A stretch of DNA of 57,795 bases from Chloroflexota bacterium (GTDB lineage Bacteria; Chloroflexota; Dehalococcoidia; Lucifugimonadales; UBA3495): the NCBI GenBank assembly GCA_028875655.1, contig JAPPCX010000097.1, positions 1-57,795 on the forward strand, written 5' to 3'. Numbering within the stretch: the stretch's first letter is position 1; each line of letters begins with the position of its first letter. Of this stretch, positions 49,657-57,711 are shown in pieces. The notes under the pieces were generated by a model. That model saw only the letters and a program-made list of their open reading frames with translations, was not told the DNA's origin and ran no database searches. The position numbers and the translations under genes were made by a program.

Positions 49657-50280
49657 CTAACGGCGGCGGTTGCGGAGCTCTTCCCAGACGGCGTTGGGGG
49701 ATACGCCGGCGGACGCCATGAGCGTGAGGGTGTGGTAGAGGAGATCGGCGATTTCGCCGGGCAGGTTCTCGGCGTCGCCGGTGGCGGCGGCCAAGGCGGT
49801 TTCGCCGGCCTCTTCGATGACTTTCTGGGCAACGCGGCTGGCGCCCTCGGCGAGTAGTTGAGCGGTGTAGCTGCCCTCGGGCATTTCGCGCTGGCGGTCC
49901 TTGATGACGGCAAAGAGTTCGTCCAACACTCGCGGGCCGCCGTCGGATGCGGTGTAGTCATCGGGCAGGTCGTCCATGCGGGTGAAGAAGCAGGTAGGTT
50001 CGCCGGTGTGGCAGGTGGGGCCGTCGGGTTCGACCTTGAGCAGGATGGTGTCGGCGTCGCAGTCAACGTACCATTCGCGGAGGTTGAGGTAGTTGCCGGA
50101 GACTTCGCCCTTGTGCCAGAGGTCTTCCTGGCTGCGGCTGTAGAACCACACCTGCGTTCCCTCTACCGTGCGCTTGAGAGAGCCGGGGTTCATGTAGCCC
50201 AGCATGAGCACCTGGCCGGTGTTGATGTCCTGGGCGATGGCGGGGACGAGGCCCTTGTCATCAAGCTTTACATGGGTCAT
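49657..50280 (-). CDS. hisIE: Bifunctional phosphoribosyl-AMP cyclohydrolase/phosphoribosyl-ATP pyrophosphatase
   Basis: Two steps of histidine synthesis in one chain, 207 aa. The N-terminal HisI domain has the zinc/metal motif DCDADTILLKV with C-type ligands and HTGEPTCFF. The C-terminal HisE domain has KVIEEAGETALAA and ENLPGEIADLLYH. ATG 50280 is chosen because AGGAG lies 9 nt upstream; a TTG at 50289 is less likely. It is downstream of hisF and a HAD gene on the same strand. Confidence 0.95.
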   Translation of the reverse strand: MTHVKLDDKGLVPAIAQDINTGQVLMLGYMNPGSLKRTVEGTQVWFYSRSQEDLWHKGEVSGNYLNLREWYVDCDADTILLKVEPDGPTCHTGEPTCFFTRMDDLPDDYTASDGGPRVLDELFAVIKDRQREMPEGSYTAQLLAEGASRVAQKVIEEAGETALAAATGDAENLPGEIADLLYHTLTLMASAGVSPNAVWEELRNRRR

Positions 50281-50305
50281 AAGGGCCAACTCCTATGTTG
50301 GGGTT

Positions 50306-50337
50306 ACGCTGGATTCCCGCTTTCGCGGGAATGACGG
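50306..50337. repeat. Dispersed palindromic repeat A, copy 5
   Basis: The core ATTCCCGC-TTTC-GCGGGAAT at 50313-50332 is followed by decaying GGGAATGACG units to about 50400. It lies between hisIE and the HAD gene. Confidence 0.82.
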
Positions 50338-50445
50338 TGGGTAATCGGGAATGACGCTGGACAAGCGGGAGGGACGGGGTACGGGGGAATGACGATGGGT
50401 ATGAGGGAATGGCGGGGTTCTCGAGGACAGACGGACAGATCCTTT

Positions 50446-51147
50446 TCAGGTGAGGCGGTCGAGGACGTCGGGGAGTTCGAGCAGGGTGCGGATTTCGGCG
50501 TCCGGGGCGGGCAGGTCGGGGTTCAGGGGTTCGGCCTTGCGGTTGATCCAAACCACCGACATGCCGGCGCTGCGGGCGCCTTTCACGTCCTCGAATTGCT
50601 TATCGCCAACATATACACACTCGGCGGGTTCGGCGTCCAATTGGCGGAGAACCATCTGAAACAAACGGGCATCCGGCTTGTAGCATTGGCCGCCTTCGGA
50701 AGATGCGACGGCGGCGAAGTCGGCCGGGATGCGGGCGACGACCGGATGCAGGTAGGCGTCATCGGCGTTGGAAAGTACGGCCAGGCGTCGGCGTTGGCCG
50801 AGGATCGAAAGGGCCTCGGGCGCGTCGGGGAATATGGGGCGAGTGCCCAGGTCTTCGATGGACTTTTGGGAGGCGTCCTGCGGGTCGCCCTTCAGGTTCA
50901 GGTCGGCGAACGCCCGGGCGAATGCATCGGCCCAGCCGTCCAGGTAGGAGATGAAGGGGCCGTGCGGGTCAATGCGCCGCTCGCGGAAATTGTTGGAGCC
51001 GTAATCCCAGGCGTGACGGAGGGATTCCGGATCGGTGTCCAGCCTCTGTTCTTCGATGATCCGTACGAAAGACTGGCGCCACAGGTCGGGGCCGTCCTGC
51101 GCTATGGTGTTGAACATATCGAAAATTATGGTGGTGATAGCGCTCAT
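50446..51147 (-). CDS. HAD superfamily hydrolase
   Basis: 233 aa, subclass with an alpha-helical cap (residues about 25-95). Motif I is IIFDMFNT, so the nucleophile Asp is present but the usual second Asp two residues on is replaced by Phe. Motif II is AVLSNADD, and the later VYVGDKQFEDVKGARSAG is motif IV. Its place between hisF and hisIE suggests, but does not prove, a histidinol-phosphatase role. The Phe replacement is more typical of dehalogenase-type HADs and speaks against simple phosphatase chemistry. Confidence 0.88.
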   Translation of the reverse strand: MSAITTIIFDMFNTIAQDGPDLWRQSFVRIIEEQRLDTDPESLRHAWDYGSNNFRERRIDPHGPFISYLDGWADAFARAFADLNLKGDPQDASQKSIEDLGTRPIFPDAPEALSILGQRRRLAVLSNADDAYLHPVVARIPADFAAVASSEGGQCYKPDARLFQMVLRQLDAEPAECVYVGDKQFEDVKGARSAGMSVVWINRKAEPLNPDLPAPDAEIRTLLELPDVLDRLT

Positions 51148-51165
51148 GTAGCTGCCTCACGGAGT

Positions 51166-51196
51166 ATCTGGATTCCCACTTTCGCGGGAATGACGG
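51166..51196. repeat. Dispersed palindromic repeat A, copy 6
   Basis: The core ATTCCCAC..GCGGGAAT at 51172-51191 has one mismatch against its partner. GACGGTGGGTGAGTGGGGATGACGG-like units follow. It lies between the HAD gene and hisF. Confidence 0.75.
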
Positions 51197-51256
51197 TGGG
51201 TGAGTGGGGATGACGGGGTGGACTAGTTCGGACAATTTCTAACGCAACAAGTCTAG

Positions 51257-52066
51257 TCAAGTGCGCATAGGGATGCCGCGTCCGGCGAGGAAATCCTTGG
51301 CCTGGGCGATGGAGTAGGTTCCAAAGTGGAAGATGCTGGCGGCGAGCACGGCGTCCGCCTCGCCGTCGGTGAAAGCGTCGTAGAGGTGGTCAAGGTTGCC
51401 GGCGCCGCCGCTGGCGATGACCGGGACGGGCACGGCACGGGAGATGGCCCGGGTGAGCGAAAGGTCGTAGCCGTCCTGCTGGCCGTCCTCGTCCATACTG
51501 GTGAGCAGAATCTCGCCGGAACCCAGGCCGACGGTGCGCTTCGCCCACTTGACGGCATCGAGGCCGGTGGGATTCCGGCCGCCGTGGGTGTACACCTGCC
51601 AGCCCGACGCAGCGTCAAGGGCGAGTGTCGCGTCCCTGGGCTCGGGATGGGATTCGCCGGACACGACGCGCCGGGCGTCAATGGCGGTGACGATGCACTG
51701 GCTGCCGAACTGGGCGGAACCCTGGGCGACCAGTTCCGGGGTGTTGATGGCGGCGGTGTTGACGGACACCTTGTCGGCGCCGGCGTTGAGCATCCGGCGC
51801 ACATCCTCGATGGAACGGATGCCGCCGCCGACGGTGAGGGGAATAAAGACCTGCTCGGATACGGCGCGCACCACGTCCACCATGGTGTCGCGGGAGTCGC
51901 TGCTGGCGGTGATGTCGAGGAATACCAGCTCGTCGGCCCCTTCCTCATCATACCGGGACGCCAACTCGGCCGGGTCGCCGGCGTCGCGCAAGTTGACGAA
52001 ACTCGTGCCCTTGACGACGCGGCCGGCGTCGACGTCGAGGCACGGGATGATACGGCGAGTCAACAC
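51257..52066 (-). CDS. hisF: Imidazole glycerol phosphate synthase cyclase subunit
   Basis: 269 aa TIM barrel that closes the imidazole ring with ammonia from HisH. Catalytic Asp residues lie in [13 protein letters not shown] and TAIDARR. Phosphate-binding motifs are VGGGIRS and IASGGAGN. The ring is complete. hisH is not adjacent. It is the first his gene of the minus-strand group hisF, HAD, hisIE. Confidence 0.96.
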   Translation of the reverse strand: MLTRRIIPCLDVDAGRVVKGTSFVNLRDAGDPAELASRYDEEGADELVFLDITASSDSRDTMVDVVRAVSEQVFIPLTVGGGIRSIEDVRRMLNAGADKVSVNTAAINTPELVAQGSAQFGSQCIVTAIDARRVVSGESHPEPRDATLALDAASGWQVYTHGGRNPTGLDAVKWAKRTVGLGSGEILLTSMDEDGQQDGYDLSLTRAISRAVPVPVIASGGAGNLDHLYDAFTDGEADAVLAASIFHFGTYSIAQAKDFLAGRGIPMRT

Positions 52067-52215
52067 GGTGGGGTTGCGGTCCGGTACGGAAAAAAAGTCG
52101 GTTGGTAGTATATCACCACCGGCTGGCGCGGTTTACGCTTGCCCCGGCGGGGCGCTGGACATAATATGTCTGCGAATCGCCGGTCAGTCAAAGCCGGCAA
52201 CTTGGAGGAAATGAG

Positions 52216-52611
52216 ATGGCTCTCACACTAGAGGACAGCAACCGGGTCATGGCGGCGGCGATTGCCAAAGCCGAGGAACTGAACATCAAGGTCAGCGTGG
52301 CCGTGGTGGACGCCGGCGGGCGTCTGATCGGAGTGCAGCGGATGGACGGCGCGATCTGGGCGTCGGCGTACGGCTGCCAGGGCAAGGCGGTGGCCTCGGC
52401 GGCGTTTGGCCGGCCCAGCGGTGAGATGCAGGACCGGGCCACGGCTCCGACGCCGGCGGGCATCCGGGAGCGTTCCGGTTCGGAAATGATTTTCGGACAG
52501 GGCGCGGTGCCCATCATCGCCGACGGGGCGGTAGTCGGAGCGTGCGGCGTAGGCGGCGGAACCAGCCAGGAGGATGAGGACTGCGCGTCGGCCGGAGCGG
52601 CGGCGTTGTAA
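52216..52611 (+). CDS. GlcG/HbpS family heme-binding-type protein
   Basis: 131 aa of a single GlcG/HbpS domain: LTLEDSNRVMAAAIAKAEEL, then VSVAVVDAGGRLIGVQRMDG, then GAVPIIADGAVVGACGVGGG. Some HbpS members bind heme or cobalamin-like ligands; others are enzymes of unknown role. A ribosome site GGAGGAAA lies right before the ATG. It is divergent from hisF. Confidence 0.9.
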   Translation: MALTLEDSNRVMAAAIAKAEELNIKVSVAVVDAGGRLIGVQRMDGAIWASAYGCQGKAVASAAFGRPSGEMQDRATAPTPAGIRERSGSEMIFGQGAVPIIADGAVVGACGVGGGTSQEDEDCASAGAAAL

Positions 52612-52620
52612 AGGGACGCC

Positions 52621-52655
52621 CCCTCACCCCAGCACTCTCCCACCAGGGGAGAGGG
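52621..52655. repeat. CCCTCACCCC..GGGGAGAGGG-type dispersed repeat
   Basis: CTCTCCC (52635-52641) pairs with GGGAGAG (52647-52653). The flanking CCCTCACCCCAGC matches a widespread bacterial intergenic repeat. It sits between the convergent GlcG-type and cyclase genes, possibly as a terminator. Confidence 0.65.
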
Positions 52656-52696
52656 AGTTCATTAACGCTCTCCAACCTGCTTTATGGGATCGTGGT

Positions 52697-53416
52697 TCAG
52701 GGGGTGAGTGCCAGCACGCTGGCCGGAGAACCGCTGCCGCCTACCAGGCGCAGCCGTCCGACAACGACGGTTGCGCCGGCGGGCGGCAGTTGTTCCAGGT
52801 TGTTAAGGCATTCCAGGACCAGCGCAGGACGCGCCAGGACGAGACGACTGACCGTGAGGCCCGTGTCGGCTCCCGCGTCGATGCCGTGGGTGTCGATGCC
52901 GAAGCCCGCTACATTGCGCCATTCCAGCAGGAAGCGGGCGGCCTCCAAGCTGAAGCCGGGGGTGTGCATAGCGCCGTCGTCGCCGGCGTTGAGAAACCGG
53001 GCGGGACGGTCCCAGAAACGGGCCCACCCGGTATTTAGCAAGACCAGAGCATTGGGGACGATAGGGCCGTGCGTCCGCTCCCAATCGGCGACGTCGCCGG
53101 CGGACAGGGTGTAATTCGGGTCAAGGGACGCCGGGCGCCGAACGTCGATCACCACGGCCGGGGCGACCAGGGATTCGGCGGGTATACCGTCCGGGTCAAC
53201 GCCGTCGTTGTAATAAGTGGAGGGAGCGGCGAGATGGGTCCCGCTGTGCTCCCCCATGCTGAACCTTCTGAGGAAGTAGTCCTGATCAGCGAGGTCAGAG
53301 ACGGGTTGAAAATCCACCGCCGGGTCGCCGGGCCAGACCGGGATGTCCGGGCTGATGGGGTGGCTGAGGTCCAATACCCGGCGGTAGGCGATGATATTTT
53401 CGTCGTTATGCGCCAA
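52697..53416 (-). CDS. Cyclase/kynurenine formamidase-like protein
   Basis: 239 aa. The family metal-binding motif is HxGTHxDAP, but here it reads GEHSGTHLAAPSTYYN, so the usual Asp is Ala and the later His of the motif is Ser or Thr. The overall fold is kept: LDLSHPISPDIPVWPGDP at the start and GFGIDTHGIDAG later. Kynurenine formamidase activity needs both metal ligands, so this protein may have a different or lost activity. A small hypothetical gene is 14 nt upstream. Confidence 0.85.
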   Translation of the reverse strand: MAHNDENIIAYRRVLDLSHPISPDIPVWPGDPAVDFQPVSDLADQDYFLRRFSMGEHSGTHLAAPSTYYNDGVDPDGIPAESLVAPAVVIDVRRPASLDPNYTLSAGDVADWERTHGPIVPNALVLLNTGWARFWDRPARFLNAGDDGAMHTPGFSLEAARFLLEWRNVAGFGIDTHGIDAGADTGLTVSRLVLARPALVLECLNNLEQLPPAGATVVVGRLRLVGGSGSPASVLALTP

Positions 53417-53430
53417 CGGTTATGCTCGCT

Positions 53431-53730
53431 TTACGCAGCGGCTGGCAGGTGGCTGGCGATTGAGCAGCCCGTGCCACGAGTTCCCACGGGCATCGGGCGT
53501 TGCATCTGGGCGCAGTGGCGGTCAACCCAGCGCATGGCGGAGGGGAAGGATTGAGCCGCGCCGAGTTCCGCAACCTGGCCGAATTCGTTTCGTCCGTAAA
53601 TCACGTATGAAATCCCCGGGATTTCGCCATGGATCAGGTATCCGCGATAGTACACCTTGCGTCCGCGATTGGGGATGGAGGTGGTGCGAATGGCGGTGGT
53701 TGCTCCGACGATGCTGGCGTTGCTGAACAT
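53431..53730 (-). CDS. Small hypothetical protein upstream of the cyclase gene
   Basis: 99 aa from ATG 53730 (MFSNASIVGATTAIRTTSIP). It has RVKVYYRGYLIHGEIP-like basic and aromatic residues and a C-terminal CSIASHLPAAA. No membrane segment or metal motif is clear. Its stop is 14 nt before the cyclase start, so the two are probably one operon. I do not recognise the family. Confidence 0.55.
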   Translation of the reverse strand: MFSNASIVGATTAIRTTSIPNRGRKVYYRGYLIHGEIPGISYVIYGRNEFGQVAELGAAQSFPSAMRWVDRHCAQMQRPMPVGTRGTGCSIASHLPAAA

Positions 53731-53860
53731 AACGGTTGATTCTCCTGTGGCGCGGGTTAGGCGCATTTGTGCTGTCCGTATGTTCTAGCAAACTGGTGTT
53801 CAATGTCAACTAACGTTTGACGCAATTTTTCCGAAAAATCGTTCTTTTCTGTGTTCCCGG

Positions 53861-53883
53861 AAAAAGCCGGCCAACAGGCCGGC
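53861..53883 (-). terminator. Intrinsic terminator of hisS
   Basis: On the minus strand GCCGGCC-TGTT-GGCCGGC (53883-53866) is followed by five T residues (53865-53861). It lies 23 nt after the hisS stop. Confidence 0.9.
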
Positions 53884-53906
53884 CAAAATTGTGAGAGGAG
53901 GGCGGA

Positions 53907-55166
53907 TTACTCCACCGCGACGTTGTTGAGAAAGTCCTCGATGGTTAAGGCTTCCTGGCTGGACGTGGACATGTCCCGCACCATTACGGTCCCGTCGCGC
54001 ACCTCGTCCTGGCCCAGGATGAGTACGCCCGACACGGCCAGGGCGTTGGCCTGGCGCATCTGGCCACGCAAGGCACGCCCGCCATTGGCGAGGATTGCGC
54101 CGACGCCGACGGCACGCATCCGGTTGGCGAGGCGAACGCCTGCGACGCGGGCCTCTTCGCCGATGGTGGCGATGAGGTACTGCGGGGAAGGTTCGTCCGG
54201 GACATCGACCTCAGCGCGCTGCACGTTCAGGGCGAGGCGTTCGATGCCACTGCCGAAACCGATGCCGGGGGTTGGCCGGCCGCCGAGCTGTTCGATGAGG
54301 CCGTCGTAGCGCCCGCCGCCGAGAAGAGTGGACTGGGCGCCCTCCACAGCGGGCTGGATCTCGAAGACGGTGCGGGTGTAGTAATCGAGGCCGCGGACGA
54401 GACGGTGGTCGATACGGTTGGCAATGCCCATGGCATCGAGGTAGGACTGGACGCGGTTCCAGTGGCTGTCGCAGTCGTTGCACAGGCATTCGGTGGACTT
54501 GGGGGCCTCCTCGCCGAGAGCACGGCAGGTTTCGACCTTGCAGTCCAGCAGGCGCAGGGGGTTGCGTTCGAGACGAGTCTTGCAGTCCTGGCAGAGGTGG
54601 GCCTGCCGCTTTTCGTAGTAGGACTTTAGCGAGCGGATGTACTCGGGCCGGCATTCGGGGTCGCCGATGCTGTTGGTGACCAGGGTCATGTCGGAGAGGC
54701 CGATGTCGTGCATGAAGGTCCAGGCGAGCTCGATGACCTCGGCGTCCACTGACGGGTCGGGGTCGCCGATGGCCTCGATGCCGAACTGGTGGTGCTGTCG
54801 GAACCGGCCGGCCTGGGGGCGTTCGTAGCGGAACACTGGGCAGATGTAGTACATGCGCACGGGCTGGGGCTGGTTGGACATACCATGCTGGAGGTAAGCG
54901 CGGCAGACGGGAGCGGTTCCTTCGGCGCGGAGGGTGAGCATGTCGCCGCCGCGGTCCTCAAAGACGTACATCTCCTTTTCCACGATGTCGGTTCCCTCGC
55001 CGACGCCGCGGATAAACAGCCCCGCGTCTTCAAACATGGGGCTGTCGATGCGGCCGTAGCCGAAGCGGCGGGCGACGTCCATGGCCTTGCCTTCGATGTA
55101 TCGCCAGTATTTTTGCTCCGCCGGCAGGCGGTCGGTGGTGCCTCTGGGGGACTGGAAGGTAGGCAT
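53907..55166 (-). CDS. hisS: Histidyl-tRNA synthetase
   Basis: 419 aa, class II synthetase. Motif 1 is near the start, motif 2 is FRYERPQAGRFRQHHQF, and motif 3 is GFGSGIERLAL. The HisA/B signatures are LVRGLDYYTRTVFE and GGRYDGL. The C-terminal anticodon-binding domain has AILANGGRALRGQM and DGTVMVRDMST. ATG 55166 (MPTFQSPRGTTDRLP) is the right start; 79 residues of the open frame upstream do not look like protein. A Cys-rich stretch (CQDCKTRLERNPLRLLDCK) lies mid-protein. Confidence 0.95.
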   Translation of the reverse strand: MPTFQSPRGTTDRLPAEQKYWRYIEGKAMDVARRFGYGRIDSPMFEDAGLFIRGVGEGTDIVEKEMYVFEDRGGDMLTLRAEGTAPVCRAYLQHGMSNQPQPVRMYYICPVFRYERPQAGRFRQHHQFGIEAIGDPDPSVDAEVIELAWTFMHDIGLSDMTLVTNSIGDPECRPEYIRSLKSYYEKRQAHLCQDCKTRLERNPLRLLDCKVETCRALGEEAPKSTECLCNDCDSHWNRVQSYLDAMGIANRIDHRLVRGLDYYTRTVFEIQPAVEGAQSTLLGGGRYDGLIEQLGGRPTPGIGFGSGIERLALNVQRAEVDVPDEPSPQYLIATIGEEARVAGVRLANRMRAVGVGAILANGGRALRGQMRQANALAVSGVLILGQDEVRDGTVMVRDMSTSSQEALTIEDFLNNVAVE

Positions 55167-55206
55167 ATTGCCGTCAGCGCTCCATAGGTTGTGCTCGATT
55201 GATTGA

Positions 55207-55635
55207 CTAGTCGGTATGACGTTCGGACTCGTCGGAAAGGATCCGCTCCGCTTCCGGCGTAAGTATGCCCTGTTGGTCCAACTCTTTCCTGATGCGCTCC
55301 CGCTCGGACTCACGGCCTTCTTGACGGCCTTCTGTACGGCCTTCTGTGCGGGCACGTTTAAGCCAGTCGTCTCGCCAACGTTTGTAGTCCCGGTAAGCTG
55401 CAAAGACCATTTTGACCCCCACGTAAAACGCGAACGCGGTCGGGAACAGCAGAGCCATTCCCGTGATTATCACTCCATTATCCTGTTCGGTCAGATTTTT
55501 GAAGAACCCGATGACCGGCAAGCCGGCGCAGCCGGCACATTTGGCTATTGCATACGCGATAAGTATGCTGGCGCTGACCGATATTGAACCTTCGACGAAT
55601 GCCCAGGATGCGCGGTCATCATCGGTAAACTTCAT
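55207..55635 (-). CDS. Hypothetical membrane protein with charged coiled-coil tail
   Basis: 142 aa. Two membrane segments are visible: residues about 18-42 (ISVSASILIAYAIAKCAGCA) and about 56-80 (NGVIITGMALLFPTAFAFYV). A basic/acidic tail follows, rich in Arg, Glu and Gln (RTEGRTEGRQEGRESERERI), likely a coiled coil in the cytoplasm. AGGTGA precedes ATG 55635. No family is recognised. It lies between hisS and the CaiB/BaiF gene. Confidence 0.6.
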   Translation of the reverse strand: MKFTDDDRASWAFVEGSISVSASILIAYAIAKCAGCAGLPVIGFFKNLTEQDNGVIITGMALLFPTAFAFYVGVKMVFAAYRDYKRWRDDWLKRARTEGRTEGRQEGRESERERIRKELDQQGILTPEAERILSDESERHTD

Positions 55636-55670
55636 TGTATCACCTGCCACTACCGGCGGTTTCCGCGTTC

Positions 55671-56921
55671 CTATGCCTTGCCCTCAGCCTCGAGTTGCGC
55701 CAGTTCCTCGGGAGTGAGGCCGCCGATGTTGCAGAGGATGTCGTGGTTGTGCTGGCCGAGGGTGGGCGGTGGGTTGGCCGGCGTATCGACGCATCCGGTG
55801 AGCTGGATGGGCGTGTTGACGGTGCGGAACGGGCCGCCGTAGGTGTCTCCGCTGTCGATGAACATGTTGCGGGCTTCCAGGTGGGGGCAGTTATCCAGGT
55901 CGGCGCTGTCCTGAACGATGCCCATGGAGAAGCCGCAGTCCAGCAGATGCTGGTTCAGCTCGCGCTTGGGGATATTTTGCGACCATTCCTCGATAATGGG
56001 CACGATGTTGGTTACGTAGAACTGGCCGGACACGTCGCGTCCAAGGTAGCGGGAATCGTCGGAGAGCTCGGGGCGGCCGATGAGGTTCCACATGGCGCGC
56101 CACTTGTCATCGGCGTTGCCGGCGCCGGCCAGGACGACGTAACCGTCGGATGCGCGCAGGGTCAGCTGGGCGGAGAACATATTCTCGCGGGCGGTGGTAG
56201 TAATCTGGCCGTTTGTCTGGTAGAGGGGCATGCTGCTGGTGGTGTGGGCGGCCATGCAGTCGTACATGGCCATGTCCACGTGCTGGCCCCGGCCGGTCTT
56301 GCGACGGGACTCCAGCGCTAGCATGACGCCGAGGGCGGTCCAGACGGCGGGCACGGAGTCGCCCATGTTGTCGCCCACCATCTGGGGGCCGCTTTCGGGG
56401 GTGCCGGTGGTGGCCATCCAGCCGCCCATGCCCTGAACGCAGGGGTTGTTGGCGGGCCAGTCGGAGTAGGGGCCGCGCCGGCCGTCGCTGTCGCCGTAAC
56501 CGGAAATGCTGGCGTACACGAGGCCGGGATTGATTTCGCTGAGGCGTTCGTAGGGGTAACCCAGCCGGCCCATGGCTCCCGGGCCCCAGTTGTCGAGCAG
56601 GACGTCGGAGACGCGGAGCATGTTTTCGAAGGCGCGCTTGGCGACGGAGTCGCGCAGGTCCAGGGACACGCTCTTCTTGTTGCGGTTGACGCCGAGGTAG
56701 CGGGCGCTGACCTGGGAGCCGTCGGGGCCCTGGATGAAGGGGTGGTTGAGGCGGGCCTGGTCGCCGCGGCCGGGACGTTCGATCTTGATGACCTCGGCGC
56801 CCATGTCCGCGAGGGTCATGGCGCAGAAGGGGCCGGCGACGATGTGGGTGGCGTCGAGGACGCGCAGGCCCTCCAGGGGCAGGGGCTGGAGTTCGGGGTT
56901 GGAGTGAGGTTGAGCGGTCAT
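55671..56921 (-). CDS. CaiB/BaiF family CoA transferase
   Basis: 416 aa, formyl-CoA/carnitine-CoA transferase type. The family opens LRVLDATHIVAGPFCAMTLA; the catalytic Asp lies near DVDMAMYDCMAAH. The full double-crossed two-domain fold is present. It moves CoA between carboxylic acids; donor and acceptor are unknown. No acyl-CoA ligase or racemase is adjacent. The start at 56921 is followed by PHSNPELQPLPLEG. Confidence 0.92.
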   Translation of the reverse strand: MTAQPHSNPELQPLPLEGLRVLDATHIVAGPFCAMTLADMGAEVIKIERPGRGDQARLNHPFIQGPDGSQVSARYLGVNRNKKSVSLDLRDSVAKRAFENMLRVSDVLLDNWGPGAMGRLGYPYERLSEINPGLVYASISGYGDSDGRRGPYSDWPANNPCVQGMGGWMATTGTPESGPQMVGDNMGDSVPAVWTALGVMLALESRRKTGRGQHVDMAMYDCMAAHTTSSMPLYQTNGQITTTARENMFSAQLTLRASDGYVVLAGAGNADDKWRAMWNLIGRPELSDDSRYLGRDVSGQFYVTNIVPIIEEWSQNIPKRELNQHLLDCGFSMGIVQDSADLDNCPHLEARNMFIDSGDTYGGPFRTVNTPIQLTGCVDTPANPPPTLGQHNHDILCNIGGLTPEELAQLEAEGKA

Positions 56922-57051
56922 GTTGGGCTCCGATGGTGGAAAGGGATGGGGAGGTTAGAGGGGATGTTGGCTGTCGCCAACTATACAATCCGATATGGGA
57001 CATTCAAAGACCGTGCTATCCTGCACAGCCGTTGGCAAAAGTCCAGTTGGT

Positions 57052-57081
57052 TTGACAATTCTTCGGGCATCCGCCTACAAT
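57052..57081 (+). promoter_or_regulatory. Promoter of tRNA-Asp
   Basis: TTGACA (57052-57057), an 18-nt spacer and TACAAT (57076-57081), 33 nt before tRNA-Asp. Both boxes are near consensus. Confidence 0.8.
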
Positions 57082-57114
57082 TGATACCACGCAGTTCAGG
57101 CTGCGGATCGATGT

Positions 57115-57190
57115 GGCCCGGTGGTGTAGCGGTTAACATACTGCCCTGTCAAGGCAGAGATCGGCGGTTCGAATCCGCTCCGGGTCGCCA
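57115..57190 (+). tRNA. tRNA-Asp (GTC)
   Basis: Acceptor GGCCCGG pairs with CCGGGTC (one G-U), the discriminator is G, and CCA is encoded at 57188-57190. Anticodon stem CTGCC/GGCAG encloses the loop CTGTCAA with anticodon GTC. Confidence 0.96.
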
Positions 57191-57711
57191 TTACAATCCC
57201 GGCTAATTATCAGCGGCCCCCTTTAAGGGGGCCGCTTGCTTTGCAGGGCCTTCCGATTCTCCGGTAAATGCCCTCTCTCCTGATGGTAGGGGGTTCGATC
57301 CCGTCCCGTGCTTGATACAGTGGTGAGGGTGACCGGTGACACTTCCCACTTGCCTCCGCCCTCCGCCTGTCCTTACCATTTAACTCAACAAAACCATCCA
57401 ATCGCCGCAATCCAAATGACCGGAAACCTCTATCCCGAAAATCCTTCCCCCTCTGGCGGATGGCAATCACAGGACAGGCCCAAACACCGCTCCCCCAAAT
57501 CCTCCCAAATGCCCGCCAAAGCCTTCATTCTCGCCCCCAAAAACCCGCCCAATCCGCGCCCATGCACCCCCACCTCACGCCCCGATGCCCTACTCAAACG
57601 AACGAAAGTGAAAGGAAATGAGCGGAAAATCCCAAAATCCCGTCCATCCTGCCGTAGGTCCGCCTCTGGCGGTTTCATCCATGCCAATAACTCCCTCTCG
57701 GAGGTAATCCC
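57191..57711. other. Region with no recognisable gene after tRNA-Asp
   Basis: About 520 nt. It begins with the tRNA terminator at 57212-57236. After that there is C-rich, repeat-poor sequence with unusual runs of CCC and CCA. Small open frames on both strands (for example 57430-57726 minus) have no family-like features. No IS, tRNA-copy or inverted repeat is clear apart from the terminator. Confidence 0.5.
57212..57236 (+). terminator. Terminator of tRNA-Asp
   Basis: A perfect 12-bp stem (57212-57223 with 57225-57236) is followed by TGCTTT, a weak U tract. Confidence 0.75.
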
